Shown: positions 62,280 to 64,000 of the stretch, piece after piece
Numbering within the stretch: position 1 is the stretch's first letter
How the letters are laid out: each line of letters opens with the position of its first letter
DNA from: DASVHS01 sp035468985
GTDB lineage: Bacteria > Acidobacteriota > Thermoanaerobaculia > Gp7-AA8
Assembly: GCA_035468985.1 (NCBI GenBank)
Contig: DATISF010000046.1
Coordinates: 12,362-76,361 of the forward strand
Length of the DNA: 64,000 bases
Direction of reading: 5' to 3'
Translations under genes and position numbers: made by a program
The notes under the pieces: model-generated
What the model was told of the DNA's origin: nothing
Seen by the model: the letters and a program-made list of their open reading frames with translations, nothing else
Database searches by the model: none

Positions 62280-63251
62280 GTGGACGACAACATCGAGTTC
62301 GCAGTCGAATCAGAGGAACCGCCTGCGCCGGGCGTCTCATACGCGGTCATCTTCTCGGTCGTCTTCCACGTTCTCGTCGCGATTCTCCTCGTTCGCACGT
62401 ACCACCCGGTGGCCTCCGATGACAAGCCGGTGCCGATCGCGCGCTACGTCCAGCTGATCAAACAGAATCCGAAGGATTTCGTCGAGGCGCCGGGCCGGAA
62501 AACGAACGACGCGCGCGTCGGCGCGCTCTGGTCGGACGCCAACCGCCACGCCTCGGCCCCGAAGTCGACCGGCGATCAGCCGACCCTCCGGCCGGGCGAT
62601 GGGCGCGGGATGTTCACACCGCCGGCGGATCAGGCCGCGGGCCGCAGGCCTCAGGCCTCAACACCCTCCACGCAACCTTCAACCGAGGACCGAGGGGCGA
62701 GGACCCAGGACGCGCCACAGCTTCCGGCCGATATCGCCAACAACGATCCATCCCGCATCCCCGCGTACCGCCCTTCGCAGGCATCCTCGATGGCTTCCAA
62801 CAACGTGAACTGGCACGACGCGATCAAGGAAGTCGGCAAAGTCGCGTCCCTCGGAGGCGGTCAGAACCTCGATCTCGGAAAGATCGGCGGCGGAGGCGAG
62901 AAGGGCTTCGTCGAGCAGGGCCCGCTTTCGTTCGAGACGCAGTGGTACGACTGGGGCGAATACGCTCAGTCGATGGTCAGCAAGATCCGCATCAACTGGT
63001 ACGACAACATGCCGCCGCTCATCCGCACGGGAATGAAAGGCGTGGTCACGATCCGATTCACGATTCAGCGCAACGGCACCATCACCGACATCACGATCCT
63101 GAATTCATCCACGGTTCCGCCCTACGACTTCGCCGCGCAGAAGGCCATCGAGCTGTCCTCCCCGCTCAATCCGCTGCCGAAGGACTTTCCGAATCCGAGC
63201 GAGCGGGTGACGTGCATGTTCTTCTACAACCAGGAACCGCCGAACCGGTAG
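62280..63251 (+). CDS. TonB-like energy transducer
   Basis: 323 residues from a GTG with AGGAG 6 nt upstream. A membrane helix (about 20-39, YAVIFSVVFHVLVAILLV), a long Pro/Ser/Thr-rich periplasmic spacer (about 70-170) and a C-terminal TonB fold (about 220-320: EYAQSMVSKIRINWYDNMPP, GVVTIRFTIQRNGTITDITI, NPSERVTCMFFYNQ). It couples the inner-membrane proton-motive force to outer-membrane receptors. No exbB/exbD is in the window. Part of the spacer (about 125-150) is coded by repeat-like sequence (GAGGACCGAGGGGCGAGG). Confidence 0.8.
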   Translation: MDDNIEFAVESEEPPAPGVSYAVIFSVVFHVLVAILLVRTYHPVASDDKPVPIARYVQLIKQNPKDFVEAPGRKTNDARVGALWSDANRHASAPKSTGDQPTLRPGDGRGMFTPPADQAAGRRPQASTPSTQPSTEDRGARTQDAPQLPADIANNDPSRIPAYRPSQASSMASNNVNWHDAIKEVGKVASLGGGQNLDLGKIGGGGEKGFVEQGPLSFETQWYDWGEYAQSMVSKIRINWYDNMPPLIRTGMKGVVTIRFTIQRNGTITDITILNSSTVPPYDFAAQKAIELSSPLNPLPKDFPNPSERVTCMFFYNQEPPNR

Positions 63252-63262
63252 GTCACTGGCAC

Positions 63263-63333
63263 CGGGTCTCGGGTCCGGGGGCCTCATCGGAGAAGGATCC
63301 TCTTGCGCTGAAGCCCACGGGGACCAGGGACCC
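63263..63333. repeat. Imperfect inverted repeat between tonB-like and vanZ-like genes
   Basis: GGGTCTCGGGTCC (63263-63275) and GGACCAGGGACCC (63321-63333) are inverted copies with a few mismatches. It may be a terminator or another short repeat. Confidence 0.35.
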
Positions 63334-63355
63334 GTTACCTGATACCGTCTCCCCC

Positions 63356-63820
63356 GTGCGTACCATCACGGTTCGAAAAGCGGTCACGGTGTTGCTGCTC
63401 GTCGCGGCGACCGGCGCCATCATCCTGCTGACCGTCTGGACTTCCGGCAAGAGCTACACGAAAGTCGAGCCGCGGCCGTTCGACGAGCTGCGCCACCTCG
63501 CCGAGCGCATCGCCCACCGTCCCGTGCCGACGCACATCCTCGCGGTGATCATTGTTCCGATCATCGGCAACGTGCTGCTGTTTCTCCCGTGGGGATTCCT
63601 GATGTTCATCGCGCTCTATTCGACGGAGCGCCCGACCGTGCAAACGTACGTCCTCACCATCCTCCTCGGCTTCACGTTCACGGTGAGCATCGAGGCGTGG
63701 CAGTACTTTCTCCCTTCACGAGTGGCGGACATCAACGACGTCATCTGGAACACCGCCGGCACGGTCGCGGGTGCGGTCCTCGGTCACATGCGGTTGCGGG
63801 TTCGGTTCGAATTCGATTGA
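63356..63820 (+). CDS. VanZ-like membrane protein
   Basis: 154 residues from a GTG. About four membrane helices and the VanZ motifs GNVLLFLPWGFLM and SIEAWQYFLPSRVADINDVIWNTAG. VanZ was first described in teicoplanin resistance, but most members have unknown roles. It follows the TonB-like gene by about 105 bp on the same strand. Confidence 0.82.
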   Translation: MRTITVRKAVTVLLLVAATGAIILLTVWTSGKSYTKVEPRPFDELRHLAERIAHRPVPTHILAVIIVPIIGNVLLFLPWGFLMFIALYSTERPTVQTYVLTILLGFTFTVSIEAWQYFLPSRVADINDVIWNTAGTVAGAVLGHMRLRVRFEFD

Positions 63821-64000
63821 CCGGACGCAAAGACGCGGGGACGCGAGGACTGGCGGTGCCGCGCGGCGAGCCCTCGTGCCCCGTATCCCTTCGACAATCG
63901 TCCACGATCTAGTGTGGCGTGTCGCAAATAGACCGACTTTCGCTGGTGCCGCTTGCGGCCGAGATGCAAGGCGCGAGGAGGAGGCGATGCGGTGGCATCG
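63821..64000. other. Non-coding right edge
   Basis: 180 bp with no gene I can support. GGACGCAAAGACGCGGGGAC and the sequence after 63900 look repeat-like, but no inverted partner is within the window. Confidence 0.4.

Overview
The window is GC-rich chromosomal DNA from a Gram-negative bacterium. It has BamD, a CpoB-like lipoprotein, a TonB-type energy transducer, an Oar-like TonB-dependent receptor and a DUF5916 barrel protein, so an outer membrane is certain. The protein set (Oar-like receptors, DUF5916, DUF4388 and DUF4013 proteins, a giant HAMP-repeat kinase, lipoprotein sulfatase/TPR fusions) together with many short palindromic repeats suggests a soil-type Acidobacteriota or a relative. 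That placement is inference; no rRNA or tRNA gene was recognised.

Layout. 1-15 kb is mostly housekeeping: pyruvate kinase (cut by the window edge), a surface protein, a PHP phosphoesterase, Lon, a PASTA protein, ribulose-phosphate 3-epimerase, BamD, CpoB-like, a cyclic-nucleotide-binding TPR protein, peptide deformylase, an FNR-like reductase, pyrophosphatase, a CBS/CorC membrane protein and Era. 15-24 kb holds an Oar-like receptor, a sulfatase-like TPR lipoprotein and a three-gene operon of tyrosine phenol-lyase plus both NfnAB-type flavoprotein subunits.

24.06-31.01 kb is the most unusual part: an integron-type gene-cassette array with no integrase. I count eight attC-like sites of about 100-120 bp, each with RYYYAAC and GTTRRRY-type ends and long imperfect inverted arms. 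They separate nine small genes, eight of them on the minus strand and starting a few to about 20 nt from a core site. One attC is split by an IS110/IS1111-group element (28872-30348), and one cassette carries a MITE-like palindromic repeat.

31-39 kb contains DUF3237, a small membrane protein, a DUF5916 protein and a MocR/GntR-type regulator. Copies of the regulator's putative operator lie in front of its neighbours. A repeat-rich spacer, a phosphohexomutase and a small ferredoxin follow. 39-49.5 kb is a minus-strand signalling operon: a 2422-residue HAMP-repeat hybrid kinase (14 near-identical 92-residue units), CheR, CheB and a response regulator-kinase. 49.5-64 kb has secreted hydrolases, two decayed genes (a truncated response regulator and a frameshifted di-heme peroxidase), a BNR/PKD/IPT secreted protein, PBP1b, PgeF, several membrane proteins, a TonB-like transducer and a VanZ-like protein.

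Short repeats occur throughout. One class is a MITE-like element with terminal inverted repeats. Others lie in frame inside coding sequences and have become signal-peptide or linker residues.
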